Source: Mrakia gelida (taxonomy: Eukaryota > Basidiomycota > Tremellomycetes > Cystofilobasidiales > Mrakiaceae). From it: a stretch of DNA of 64,000 nucleotides. The position numbers and the translations under genes were made by a program. The notes under the pieces are model-generated. The model ran no database searches, was not told the origin of the DNA, and saw only the letters and a list, made by a program, of their open reading frames with translations. Location of the stretch: contig BRON01000020.1 in the NCBI GenBank assembly GCA_024345305.1, forward strand, positions 620,001-684,000, given 5' to 3'. Positions within the stretch are counted from its first letter, which is position 1, and every line of letters begins with the position of its first letter. Positions 1 through 11,357 of the stretch are shown here, one piece after another.

Positions 1-392
1 CTGTTTCGTGTTTGCTCGGCTTCGTGTTCGTGCAGTCCTCCTCTCGATCTGCTCGATGTTGACGGATCCCAACCCCGACGATCCCCTTGTTCCCGAGATC
101 GCTCACGTTCGTTCAACCTCCCTTCGTTCCGTTCCTCTCGTCGCTCGTATCGTTCACTGACCTCTCACCTCTCCTTTCTTCCACACACTTCACACTTCTC
201 CTCCACCCTCACCATCTCTGTCTTCCCAATCCCGCCAACACCCTCCCTCCCTCTCCCCATCCCCACCCCTCCTCTTCCTCCCCTCGCACCCTTCCCTCCC
301 CCACCTCACTCAAACACCAACAGACCTACAAGACCGACCGACCTAGATACGAAGCGACCGCTAGGGAGTGGACCAGGAAGTACGCTATGTAA
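1..392 (+). CDS. UBC4/UBC5-type ubiquitin-conjugating enzyme E2, 3' end (partial)
   Basis: This is the C-terminal end of a class I E2 that transfers ubiquitin from E1 to substrates with E3 ligases. Two exons are visible. The first is 36-106, after an acceptor TGCAG at 31-35, and encodes [20 protein letters not shown] followed by IAH. The second is 324-392, encoding [20 protein letters not shown] then AM and a stop. Both match the last part of the UBC4/UBC5 (human UBE2D) fold, where the family has [10 protein letters not shown] and AREWTQKYAM. The catalytic cysteine lies upstream of the window. The intron 107-323 uses donor GTTCGT rather than the usual GTGAGT and is pyrimidine-rich. Family assignment is secure; which paralogue it is cannot be judged from the tail alone. 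Confidence 0.95.
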
Positions 393-1441
393 TCCCAGCG
401 GCCCTCTTCACCTTCTCCCTTCACGAACGACGACTCGACTCGACTTGCATAGCTCTCCCTACCCCCCCTTGCTCTTTCTTTTTCGCTCTTATTCGATTCG
501 ATTGTAGTCTTTGACGTGACGAGAAGGGGAACGAAAGAGAGGGGAGGGAAGGAGGGCGACGCGAGGGGACACGAGTCGACGCAAGCTCAGCGAGTGGGGG
601 CCTGCGGTGGCGAGAGAGTGACAGAAGAAGAGTGACGGCAAAGCGAGCGAGTGGATCTGAGCCGGGCAGGGCTCAGCGAGGAGGCGTGTGGTGAGGAACG
701 AAGAAGCGAAGTGGGCAAGGAGTGAGCGACGAAAATGGTACGAGCGGAAAGGGACGCGTCGCTCGTCGGTTCGCTTTCGTCCCATTCTTTGCGGCCTCCT
801 GATCAAGAGCTGACCTGACATCTCACGACGACGAAGGACAGACCGAAGAGAGGCTGCAAGCCGACCAGCCCTTCTTCGTTTCTTCGTTCACGCGATTGAG
901 GCGAAGTCGACTTGAGAACGACGAGCCACGCAACGGCAATTAATTCGGCGCGTTTTTTTCGCACTTTCCGTGCTCGCACAGCTGAAGGATCAAGAGCTTG
1001 AAACTCAGGACAGAAGGAGACAAGAGAGTCCGGCCGTCATTTGCTGTAGCCCATCTCCTCCTCCTCGAGTCGAGAACGAGAATGAGCTCGACGCGTCTCC
1101 CCTCCTCTCCCACAGTTTCCTTTCCTCTTCCCTCTTCCCTCTTCCCTCCTCCCTCTTCCCTCTTCCCTCTTCCCTCTTCCCTCTTCCCTCTTCCTCCCAA
1201 CCCGAACCAACACACGAAGTAAGAGTTTGAAACTCATGGAAGAGAGAAGAGCGAAGGTCGCACGCGACCCCCTCTCGACTCGAAAACTAAGCAAAGAAGC
1301 AAAAAAAAAACGAAGCAAAAAGACAACACACCACAACGGGGTGGGTTTCGATACAACGAGGGGGAGAGGCAACAACAAATAAAGCAACAAAGTAGGGTGT
1401 GAGGGAGGAGAGGGGGGAAGGGAAGACGACGAGGCGAGGGT
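393..1441. other. intergenic region with a pyrimidine heptamer repeat
   Basis: This stretch holds the 3' flank of the E2 gene and the 3' flank of the minus-strand gene ending at 1442. I see no spliced gene: there are no GTGAGT/CTGAC pairs joining sensible reading frames. The only structure is the heptamer repeat at 1123-1195, and the open frames across it are by-products of that repeat. Confidence 0.6.
1123..1195. repeat. TTCCCTC heptamer tandem repeat
   Basis: About ten imperfect copies of TTCCCTC stand in direct succession; one copy has CTCCCTC. A repeat of 7 bp leaves all three frames open on both strands, which explains the Ser/Phe/Pro and Arg/Glu/Gly-rich open frames predicted over it. 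It lies between two genes and is probably polymorphic in length. Confidence 0.85.
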
Positions 1442-2537
1442 TTAGTAAGGCTGCAACGGGCCAAACGCAAACCAAAAACGAACGCAAACGAGTCAGCAAC
1501 GCGTTTTCTCCTTCGTTCTCTCTCTTCTCGCGAACAAGGATCGTTCAGACACTCACCCTAGCCCACCCACAACTCCCCAACAAGTTCCTCACGTCCACAT
1601 CAACGTTGATGAAGTTGTTCGCCCCATCCCAGTAGCCGTACTGGGATCTTCGCGTGAGATCGAGAGCTCGGACGGGGTGGGTCCAGGAGGGTCCGGTGGG
1701 GAAGAGGGGGTAGTAAGACGAGGAGGAGGGAGAGGTGGCGAGCTGTGAGGGTTGGGTTTGGGTGGGTGGGCAGGAGGGAGGGCGGGGGTGGGAGGGAACG
1801 GGGGGAAAGAAGGAAGGGGAGGGAGGAGTGGGAGGGTGGGAGGAACGAGGGAGTGAGAAAAAGGAGGGAGGGAGCGGGAGAGGAAGAGGGAGGGATGAGC
1901 TGGACGAACCTGAACGAATCCGACCTGACCAATGTACGCGAGGACTTGAGCTTGATCGTAGATCCACGAGCCGGAGTCGGGGTGGAAGTAGCCGAATCTG
2001 CGAAATCACGAACGATCAAAGCGAGGTCAGTTCTCGACGAGCTCGCGAAGCCTCGACGCGTCGAACCAAAAACAATCGAAGGGATGAAGCCACTCACTCG
2101 TACCAACTAGGTCTAACCCACCCGTTCGGCGCAGTCCACTGGTACCCACCCGAGAGGAGACCAGTCCCAAGAAGACCTTTCGGAGCTCCAACTCCCAGAA
2201 GACCGTTCCCGTTCGAGAGGAGGTCGTGCCCACCACCGAGGGAGGGGAGAGGAGATCCACCGCCGAGTCCTGAGCCGAGGAGAGGAAGACCTGGAGTTCG
2301 GGGACCGATGATTCGCGTGAGGGAGGAGGTACTGCCGAGGAGCTGGGAGAGGGGGAGGCAGAGGAAAGACAGTTAGCGAAGAGACGAGAGAGAGGACGAG
2401 AGCAGGGGGGGAGGGATGGCGAGCGAGACTCACTCCTCCTGAGCCACCGAGGAGACCAGATCCTCCTCCGACGGCAGAGAGGACATCCCGCTGAGGATGG
2501 GGAGTCCTCCGGATCCGATGAGGTTGGCGCCGTTGAA
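1442..2537 (-). CDS. unrecognised spliced gene, 5' end unresolved
   Basis: I do not recognise the product. Five exons join in phase on the minus strand. They read FNGANLIGSGGLPILSG and MSSLPSEEDLVSSVAQED, a Gly/Leu-rich stretch, YQWTAPNGWVRPSWYEFGYF, HPDSGSWIYDQAQVLAYIGQ, then a Ser/Tyr linker, GPSWTHPVRALDLTRRSQYG and DANNFINVDVDVRNLL-like residues, ending GSCGWARPY and a stop at 1442-1444. Most introns have a CTGAC-like branch; one donor (GTCGGA) is weak. An acceptor with branch CTGAC precedes the first exon I can read (up to 2537), so coding exons or a 5'-UTR exon lie further toward 2800; Met at 2486 is the fallback start. The many Trp, Tyr and Gly residues suggest a compact folded domain after a flexible Gly-rich part. 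No signal peptide or membrane segment is visible in the part read. Confidence 0.55.
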
Positions 2538-2981
2538 CTGAAGACGGAATGGAAAGAAAGCAAAGTCGCGTCAGTTTGCTCGTCGTCGAGTCGAGAGGGA
2601 GTTTAGAAGGAATCTTCTTCGCGTCCTCCCCTTCTCCGGTATTCTCGGAGACGTGAAAGGAGAATCGAGGCGGGGGAAGGTCCTCGCTGTCTTCTGGTCC
2701 TGTTCAAATCGATTGGGACGAGCCACCAGCTCGAGAAACGAAGGGAGAGGAACGCGTCGTGACCTTCTGTCCCACTCGTCTACCTCCATCGAGCTTTGAT
2801 CGAACCTTTCCTTTTCCGAAACTTCTCTAGCTCAAAGCCTCTCCCTCTCGATGAAGCCATCGTCTAGGAAGATCTTCCTCTCGCCAACCGCACGCTGCGC
2901 CTTCTCCATCCGACCTCGGCTCCCTCCCCTCCCTCCCCTCCTCCCAAACCGCCACCCCACCCTCTCCCTCCCCTTTCCAAC
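2538..2981. promoter_or_regulatory. divergent intergenic region
   Basis: The spacer lies between the minus-strand gene ending near 2537 and the plus-strand E2 starting at 2982. The part next to 2982 (about 2915-2980) is nearly pure C/T, the usual appearance of the region upstream of ATGs in this window. The first exon of the minus-strand gene probably hides here, but I could not place it. Confidence 0.4.
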
Positions 2982-5900
2982 ATGTCAGGAATCGAGCAAC
3001 TGGTCGATATGGTCAGTATCATCTTCCCAATCTCCTCCTCTCCTCACGAATCCTCGAAGCTGACCCTTCTCGTTCGACTCTCTCTCTGCAGGGAGCCTCC
3101 CGAGGGAAAGCTCGAGCCGCTTTGGAACGATGTAAAGGAGACGTTATGCAGGCTGCTGTGAGTACATCAAGCAGAATGTATGTATAGAGACTGATACGAC
3201 GACGCCTTTGCTCTTGCAGGAACTCGTCTTCTCTGGTGAACTGGACTCGATTCCGGACGAGGAGGAGGAGGAGGAGGTGGCGAGACCTCGAGCTGGAAGG
3301 AGATCTGGAACAGGAGGGGGGAACTTGCCGGTGAGTTTTTGACTTTTCTTCTGATTTATACCGCCGACGACTGCTCGTCTCTGTTTCTTTGGTTGAATGA
3401 GGAGGAACGAGGGGGAAGGAGCGAGAGAAGGGGAGAAGGAGATCGAAGCTGACCCTTTCCCCTTCTTCCCCTTCTCCCTTCCTCTCTCCAAAGACACCCG
3501 ACGCCGACGACGATGGAGAGATCGTCTTGGGAGGATCATCAGAGGATGGAGATCAAGATGAGGACGACGATATGGACGCTCAGGACGAGGACGACGAGGA
3601 CGAGGACGAGGGAGAGGACTACGAGGACTGTGGAGCAGATGATGGTCAGTTCAGCTTTCCTTTCGTTTCGAGTCTCATAACGAGTCTGGAAGAGGGCCAT
3701 AGATGCGGTCAGAGGCTGGCCTGAAAGCCTGTGAGGTCTGGATGTGGGTAGAGCAGCGGAGCGGAGAAGGAGGCAAGGGAAGGGCGAGAAGGACAAGAAA
3801 CGAGCTCGAGCTCAACCTTCCGAAGGAGAGCTCCGTCTCTCGCATCTGCTCGTCTATAAAGCATCTCTCTACCCTTCCTCAGATTTTGCAACTACTTTAC
3901 GGCGCATACAATTATAGGTCTCAATCCACATCGTTCTCCTGGTCCCCACTCGTCTCAAGACTGACTTCCCCTTCCCTCCCTTCCTCTCCTCGTCCACCTT
4001 CTTCCGAGCAGACGACTTCGGAGACACCACCGCCGCAGGACCCACATCTGGACACGACCCGTACGGAGGAGTCTTCTTCTCTAAGGATCGCCGAGAGGAG
4101 GTCATCGAGGTCGAGGAGACTCCCGAGAAGTTCAAGCTCGTCGTCGACGGGAAGACCGAGGAGGGAGACGACTGCACGTTTGGAGAGTGGATGAGTGGAT
4201 GTCCAGAGAAGGGAGAGCAGGAGCGCCTCTTTGGGTCATGGACGGAGCACACGGAGAGCGTCCTCACCTGTCCTTGTGGAGAGATGCAGTGGGCGAGGAA
4301 GAAGAGCGATTTCGTGAGTGGACCTTTTTCGTCGTCGTTCGGTCCTTCTCGTTCGAATGTTCCTCTCCCTGACTAAAACCCACTCTTTCGATCACGCACC
4401 TCAGTTCCCCATCATGGTAGGTTCTCGTTTCTTATCCTTCTCATCCATCTCAATCGAACTCGAAAATGCTCGAGCTCATCGACTGACGCGTCTCTCTCCT
4501 CCCTCTCCTTCCTCTCCGCTTCGTCTTCGTCTCACCTCCAGTCTTCCTTCCCAGCCTACCTCGCCCACCTCCGAACCCTCGTCCGTAAATCTTGCCCGAA
4601 GTGCAGTCGAAAGCTCTGCTTCTCGTGTGGAGAAGAGATCACGGACGCCCCCACGAGGGAAGTCGACGCGGAGGGACGAGGGAAGGCGAGGAGCAGTCTC
4701 GGAGGACTCGCTACTCCCAACGGAGATGCAGAGCTGAACGAGGCGTTGTTACACTGCCCGAGTCTTCAGGGTGTCGTTCTGGGAGTCGGTGAGTTCGCCT
4801 TCGTCTCTTCATCGATCTTCGACGCGTCGTCCAAACGAGCGACTCGAAACTGACTATCGTTTCCTCCTTTCGCTTCGTCTCGCCGCTCCCTCCCAGGTCT
4901 CATCATGGTCTCTCGTCTCTTCGCCGATCTCTACCACCTCCAAGGCTACCAACCTCGCTCCTCCTCCCCTTCCACGTCGACCAACGGAGCTCCCGCCAGC
5001 AAGAAGCGAAAGGTCGCTCCCAGCACCACCAAGGCTGCCGCTCTCGCCGCTGGTTTGACGGCCCACCTCGACGACGACGATGAAGCTGACGACGACGCCT
5101 ACGGAACAACACTTGCGAGAGGGGCCAAGGCGAAGGCTGGGACTGGGTACGAGGGAAGCGCAACCGAAGATGTGAGTCGCGTCTTCCTCTTCCCTTCTCT
5201 TTCTCCTGCCCCCCGCTCTTACGAGTCGTCTGATGAGTTCGTTTACTGACTTACCGCCTTATCATCCTACTTCAACCTTCAGCACTCTGGCCAAAAAGCC
5301 GCTCTCGTCGCTCAGTCTCAACGCGACTCGAGACTCGGAACTCTCCTCTCCCAAGTCCGAGTCTTCCTTCCAAACCTCAGGAGGAAAGGAGGAGGAAAGA
5401 CGAGCGACTATCTCGTTCACCCTACGACTCTTGCTCACGTTAGGAGGAGGTTCAACGGTGTTAGTAGTCTGTTGTTGAGGAACGATTGTGAGTTTTCTGT
5501 TTCGGGTCGCGAGATTCGGACGCGACGACGAGGAGGACTCGAAGCTTGGACTGACGCGTCGTGTTCTCGCCTTTTCGCCGTATGTGTTCGTCTCCCAGCC
5601 ATCACCGATATGTGTGATCGAGAAAAGCTCTACTTCGAGCTGTTCGAATGGCTCGAGGTGAGTCTTTCGTCTCCCTCTCACTCTTCAACGCTTCCCTCGT
5701 CGTTCTCGAATAGAAAGCTCGTCCTCATCTTGTCTCTCTATTTTCTCCCGTCACCCCATCTCTTACTCCCAGACCATCTCCAACCACGAAGCCCTCTGCT
5801 CAGCCATGGCCATGCCAACGATGGTCCGACTCTCCTCCGTTCCTCGTCCTTCCACCTCGACCTCCTCCTCCCACAAATCACTCGAACGAACTGTCACCTA

Positions 5901-8267
5901 CGAAGGCTCAGCAGGACCTCGAGAACTCATGGAGAACCTCGTCATCCAAGCGAGTGCAGCCAAGAAGGGTTTCGAGTCGACGTCGGTCAAGAAGCGACGA
6001 GCGAAGAAGGACGAGGAGGTGGTGATGACGGAGCAGATGAAGCGCATGGGAGAGAAGGAACGGGAGGAGTTCTTGAAGAATGCTGGTGGGAAGGGGAAGG
6101 AGAGGGCATCGGATGATCTGTTGATTGTTGGGGACGAGGATGAGGGAGGCGTGAGGGCGGTGGAGAATGGGAAGCTGATTGATTTCTGGTGAGTCGGTCG
6201 TCGCGTCAGCTAAAGTCGAAGGCGAGCCACTGACCCTTCGTTTTTCCCTCTCAGCACGAGAATTCTCGATACCGCTGCTGCCATCGACCGAGCTCTGACG
6301 GAACAGAAGGGTTCGTCCTCGACTCTCTTGCTCTGCTCATCGCTCGCGTTCCATCTCCTCGCTCTTTCGCTGACGTCCGCTTGTCTTCCCCACATCTTCT
6401 TCAACAGGATCCGACTTCGTCAACCGGCTTCACGCTTCGCTACCCAAAATCATGTCCTCAGCCGGCGACCACACGACCTTCGACGCGTCCGTCGTCAAGG
6501 CTTCCGATTCCGAGGAGGAGATCCGACGGATCTATCAGGAGTGGGCCGAGAAGGTTCGGTTCGAGTACTGCGATCTTCAGGTCCCTGGATCGGAGGATGC
6601 CGGAGCGGTGGCTTACGTTCAGTGAGTTCGAAGAGGGAGAAACGGGGAGAGCCGTCGACGCGTCGAGCTGACGTTCGGACTTCCACCTTTTCCACTTCTT
6701 TTCTCGCCTGCAGTGCTTTCTCGAAAGGTACATTCCCATACTTGAACTTCTTCTCCGTTCGTCGCTGACGAGATTCCTCGTCCTTTCCTCGTTCTTGCAG
6801 ACATCGTCGCTCTCAGCGGATCGAATCTCCCCAAGAGGTCCCTCGCCATCGCCAAGGAGCTCGCTGTTCTCACCACCAACCTTCCCGTCGGCTTTGATGG
6901 ATCCATCTTCCTGCGAGTCGACGAGTCGAGAGTCGATGTCATCAAGGTTCGTCCCCTCTCGCCGTCGAGCGTGATCTCCCTCTCTCACTAGCGACCAACT
7001 CTTATTCGCGTTCCTTCTGTTCAGGCTCTCATCATCGGACCTGCCGACACTCCCTACGCCAATGGATGCTTCCTGTTCGACATCCATCTCCCCATGGCGT
7101 GAGTATTTCGAGCTGAAGTCGCGTCGAACGATCTCGTCTCGTTCGAGCACTGACTCGTCTTCGCTTCGCTCGTTCTTCTCTTCGCGACAGCTACAACACC
7201 TCTCCTCCCAATGTCAAGACGATGACCACTGCCGGAGGAACTCAACGACTGAATCCTAACCTGTACGCGGAGGGAAAGGTCTGCCTTTCGCTTCTCGGAA
7301 CTTGGTCTGTGAGTCTTCGTCGTCGATTCTTCCTCTCGAGAACCGTGCTCGAACGGGACCGCAACCTGACTCTCCTTTCGTCTCTTTCGTCTACTAGGGT
7401 CCTGGATGGGTAGCTGGAACGAGCACTCTCCTCCAAGGTTTGTCGCACCGAAGATCAACGAAGACTCGTTCGCACGGCTCTCAGCTGACTCTCTCACGCC
7501 TTCGTTCCCTTCTTCGCATCGTTCAGTTCTCATCTCGATCCAAGCGATGATTCTGAACGAAGAACCCTTCCTCAACGAACCTGGTTGGGCTAGTGGAGGG
7601 GGAACGGTCCAGTCGAAACGCTACAGTCAGAATGTTCGACGAATGGTGGTCAACGACGCGATGCTGTGAGTACTTGCCATCTGCTTACCTCCCGTCGAAT
7701 GAATTGCTGATGCGCTCTTCAACGCTCATTCAATCAGCAACAACCTCCGTACACCACCTCATCCCTGTGAGTCCTTCCCCTTCGCCTCGACGAACGCGTC
7801 GAAAAGAGCGAAACTGACAGCGTTCTCCTTCTACTCCTTTTGTCTTACCAGTCGAGAGCGTCATTCGAACCCACTTCCGACTCAAGTCCCGTGTGATCTC
7901 GGCTCAACTCGACAAGTGGCTCGAGCTCGACGACGGCTGTGAGTGTCGCTCTTCTCGTCTCGTCGTCGTCGCTCGCTCGTTCACCGGACGAGGGAACCTG
8001 CACTGACTCCTCACCGTTCACGCTTCGTTCCCTCCTCTTTTCAGTCGGAACCAGCGGAGCCAACGGAGGAAACTGCGTTCCTGGACCCAATGCTCTCAGT
8101 TCGTTCTCCTTCCTCGCTCCCTTCGTGTCCTTCCGACGAGACGAACGCGACGCTGATCTTCCTCTTTATCTGCCTTCACCTCGCTTCCGACAGAGGACCA
8201 CGTCGCGAGCATGAAGAAGCTGCTCACCAAGTTGGAGAACGGGGAGGAGATCGGAGCTTCCGACTGA
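2982..8267 (+). CDS. large UBA-UBC ubiquitin-conjugating enzyme, BIRC6/UBE2O-like
   Basis: This is probably a large E2 that carries its own substrate-binding region. The start [20 protein letters not shown] forms a UBA-like domain (about residues 1-40). A long acidic Asp/Glu run follows, then a Cys-rich part with CPCGEMQ and [15 protein letters not shown] that looks zinc-binding, and a basic/acidic linker (ASKKRKVAP, possibly a nuclear signal). The C-terminal third is a UBC fold: [38 protein letters not shown], then [20 protein letters not shown], where Cys in GKVCLS is the catalytic residue, and [20 protein letters not shown]. The NPNLY...GKVCLS...TW signature is that of BIRC6 and UBE2O rather than of small E2s. 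Introns are numerous, mostly GTGAGT with CTGAC; two near 3644 and 6190 are longer or have other donors. No BIR domain is seen. It converges with threonine synthase, 328 bp apart. Confidence 0.88.
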
Positions 8268-8595
8268 TCTTGTCGTCGTCGTCGTTTCGTTCCCCCGCGT
8301 CGGGCTTTCGCCTTGCCCTCTTACCTTACTCTCTTTCGTTTCGTTGTGCTTCTATTCTACGTTTCGTATCTTTCACGTTTCTACACACGTCTATTTCCTT
8401 TCTTTCTTCCTTCGCATCACCCCCAGTTGTTCGAGTTCGTCTCCGTCTCTTGCTTTCCTTCGTTTCGTTTCGCTCTCTTTCTTGATGCAAAGATCGTTCG
8501 TTCTCCCCGTGAGGAACAGATACCATCGCGCAACTCCTAAATATATCTAGACTAACGAACGCGAGACCGACTCTCGTCCCTTTTCGCTTCCTCGT
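8268..8595. other. convergent 3' flanks
   Basis: The spacer between two converging genes is T/C-rich after the E2 stop and shows no gene. It contains AAATATATCT near 8540, the most AT-rich point, which may serve in 3'-end formation for one or both transcripts. Confidence 0.4.
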
Positions 8596-10660
8596 TCAAG
8601 CAGCAGCCACCACAGGAACATCCTCCGCGACCTTCGCTCCCAAATCCTTGTGTCCCTTGAGCCCCTTCGCGACCCTCTCGACGATCTCCCGAACTCCCTT
8701 CTCTCCTCCAGAGACGAGCTCGACCCGTCGTTCCCGCTGCTCGATGCCTCGAAGCTCTTTGGGCATGACGTCCTTGTCGAAGTCGAGGGAGGGGAGGGCG
8801 GATTGGACGGCGTCGTTGAACTTGGCGGGGTGGGCAGTGGAGAGGGTGATGAGGATGTTGGAGGGAGGCCTGGGTGAGAAGGAGCGGAAGAAAGAGAGGC
8901 GGTTAGCGAAAAAGAAGGAAGGACGAAGTGGAGGGAAGAAGAAGACCAGGGAACGAACAGCGAAGGGAGAAGAGATTCGGTGACGGTGAGTCCGACGGCG
9001 GTGTGAGGATCGGAGACGTAGGGAGGGGATTTCGAGTAGTAGGTTTGGATAGTTTGGGTGGTCTGGAGAAAGAACAAAGGAGGGAGGGGAGGAAGTGAGC
9101 TCGGGTCTGGACGCGTCGGATGATCGGAGCTCAGAAGAAACGAAGCAACTCACCTCCTCGTCTCCAACTCGCTGAGCCTGGAAGTCCCTCCTCGCCAGCT
9201 CGAGCACCTTCGATCCAACATCCACCGACCCATCCGTCTTCAGCTTATCCATCCACCCCTTCAACGTCTCTGACGCCTTCACACCATCTCCACCGCTCGC
9301 TTCAGCAGCGAAGTACCACAGCAGCCTCTCGAAGTTGCTCGACACGAGGATATCCATCGCAGGCGTGATGGTCGCCTTGACTCCAGCCACCGCTCCCGCA
9401 TCCTCCGAATCGACCTTCTCGTACCTCCCCGTCTTCCAGAACCGAGCGAGGATGTCGTTGGCGTTGGTCGCGACAACGAGCTTTCCACAAGGGAGACCGA
9501 GCTGCTTGGCGTAGTACCCAGCGAGGATGTCTCCGAAGTTTCCTGTGGGGACGACGAACTGGACTTTGGAGGAGGGAGGGAGGGCGAGGTAGGCGTGGAA
9601 GTAGTAGACGATCTGAGCGAGGATTCGAGCCCAGTTGATGGAGTTGACGGCTCCGAGTCGGTGGGTCGAGTTGAAGAGGGGATCGGAGAAGAGGGATTTG
9701 ACGGTGTCCTGTAAACAAGCGACCAGAAAGGGTCAGGAAAGCGCAAAGGCAACAGGCGAAGAGAAGGGAGAGAGCTGAACGAACCTGGCAGTCGTCGAAG
9801 GTACCCTCGACGGAGAGGCAGTGGACGTTGGAGTCGAGGATGGAAGTCATCTGAGCTTCTTGGATAGCTGAGACTCGTCCGGTAGGGAAGAGCATGAAGA
9901 TGGAGATGTCGGCCTTGCCTCGGACTCCGTAGATGGCAGCACTGAGGGAGGGAGAAGAAACAAATGGAGAAGGAAGGAGAGATGAAAGGTCAGCTTCGGC
10001 GCTCCCTTCCGTCCTTCGTTTCTCTCCCTCTCCGTCCTGCCTCCTCCAGCATGCCTCTATTAATCCGAACTGACCTTCCAGTGTCTCCACTCGTAGCTCC
10101 TACAATAGTGATAGCGTCCCTCTCCTCTCCCTCCTTCTTGGCCGCGTTTCTCCTCTTGAGGAAGAACTCGAAGACGTTCCCCAAGAACTGGAGGGCGACG
10201 TCCTTGAAAGCGAACGTGGGTCCGTGGAAGAGCTCGAGAACGTACTCCTGCTCTGAAATCTTGTGCAGAGGAGTAGTCTGAGGGTGTCGGAAGGTGGAGT
10301 AGGAAGCATCGATGAGCGACTTGAGGTCGGAGGAGGGGATTTCAGACGAAGGGATGAAGAGGGAGAGGATGTTGTACGACAGATCGGAGAACGAAAGCCC
10401 TCGCCACGAGGTTTCCCAATCGGCAGGAAGGGTAGGGAGAGTCTCGGGGATGTAGAGACCTCCGTTGGGGGCAAGTCCAGTGAGAACGGCCTGAGAGAAG
10501 AAGGGAGAGGGTTGGGATGGGGAGGAAGGAGGTCAGCTCAGCTCGCTGTTCTTTCTCCCCTTTCCTCCCTTCGAGCTCTCGTCGGCTCCGGTGTATAATC
10601 ACTCACCTCCTCGAAAGTGAGTCGCTCGGAGCCTCCTCGAGTGGAGAAGTATTTGGTCAT
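8596..10660 (-). CDS. THR4: threonine synthase
   Basis: It converts O-phosphohomoserine to threonine with pyridoxal phosphate, the last step of threonine synthesis in the cytosol. The protein starts MTKYFSTRGGSERLTFEEAV, the typical threonine synthase N-terminus, and continues LTGLAPNGGLYIPETLP. The PLP lysine is in FHGPTFAFKDVALQF. The substrate/PLP loop is seen in ATSGDTGSAAIYGVRGKADI and VPTGNFGDILAGYYAKQLGL, and the C-terminal part has SDPHTAVGLTVTES and ILITLSTAHPAKFNDAV. Length (about 520 residues) fits fungal Thr4. Most introns have GTGAGT-type donors; the last (near 8872-8975) appears to use GTTCGT, which restores phase between LLPSL and PPSNIL. The gene diverges from the dipeptidase gene, sharing a 697-bp upstream region. 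Confidence 0.97.
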
Positions 10661-11357
10661 GGCTTTGGGAGTGAAAGGGGAGGAGGGGAAGGGAGGGAAG
10701 GAAGGAGTTGGAGGTCAGCTTCGAGAAAGTCGAGAAGAGTCGAGTCAGGTCCAGCCCTTTTCGGCCGAGGCTCGAGAAAAAGGTAGAACATGGTGAGAAA
10801 GCAGGTGTTTTGACAGAAAAAACTGAAGGTGTTTCAGAATGTCTTCGGGATCCGCTGGGGCGAAAAAGAAAGGTCGAAAAGTGGTCGACGCAAGCGAAGG
10901 CGAGGCGAAACACAAGAAAAGTGACGCGTCGCGTTCGCCCTTCTTCGCCAGAACTGCTCCCCTCTGTTAGCGCGATCAGCTTTCACAAACCTCGAGCTTA
11001 TCCCCTAGTCTTCATGTCTTCGTCTCGCTCAATTTGTATCCTCGTACCACGCTTTCCAGTGCCCTCCTTTCTCAACTCACGGCGTCTCACCTTCGCTCGA
11101 ACTGCTCCTCGTCTAGACTTCCTGCATCAAGACAAGGGCTGAGCGCTCTCGTCCAGCAGTAGTCTCCCAGAGGCTTGTCATCTCAACACGATCTCAAGAA
11201 AATACTTCCGCCGACTTTGCAAACGCAGGCTCGACCATCTTCGCTCTCCTCCGCTCTTCGACGGCGATCAAGAATCGAGCTTCCTTCCCTTTCCCTTATC
11301 TTCCCTCCAACTACATCCTCCTCTCCAACCTCGAAACACCTCAGACACCCTCTCAGC
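10661..11357. promoter_or_regulatory. divergent promoter region, THR4 and M20 dipeptidase
   Basis: The region must carry control elements for both genes. The half next to 11358 is C/T-rich. An ACGCGTCGCG block lies at about 10924. I found no clean Gcn4-type TGACTCA element, so no regulation is claimed. Confidence 0.5.

Noticed and set aside
940..1390. Several overlapping open frames over a CCCTCTT repeat
   Set aside because: The 7-bp unit leaves every frame open on both strands; the products are simple Ser/Phe/Pro or Arg/Glu/Gly repeats with no splice signals.
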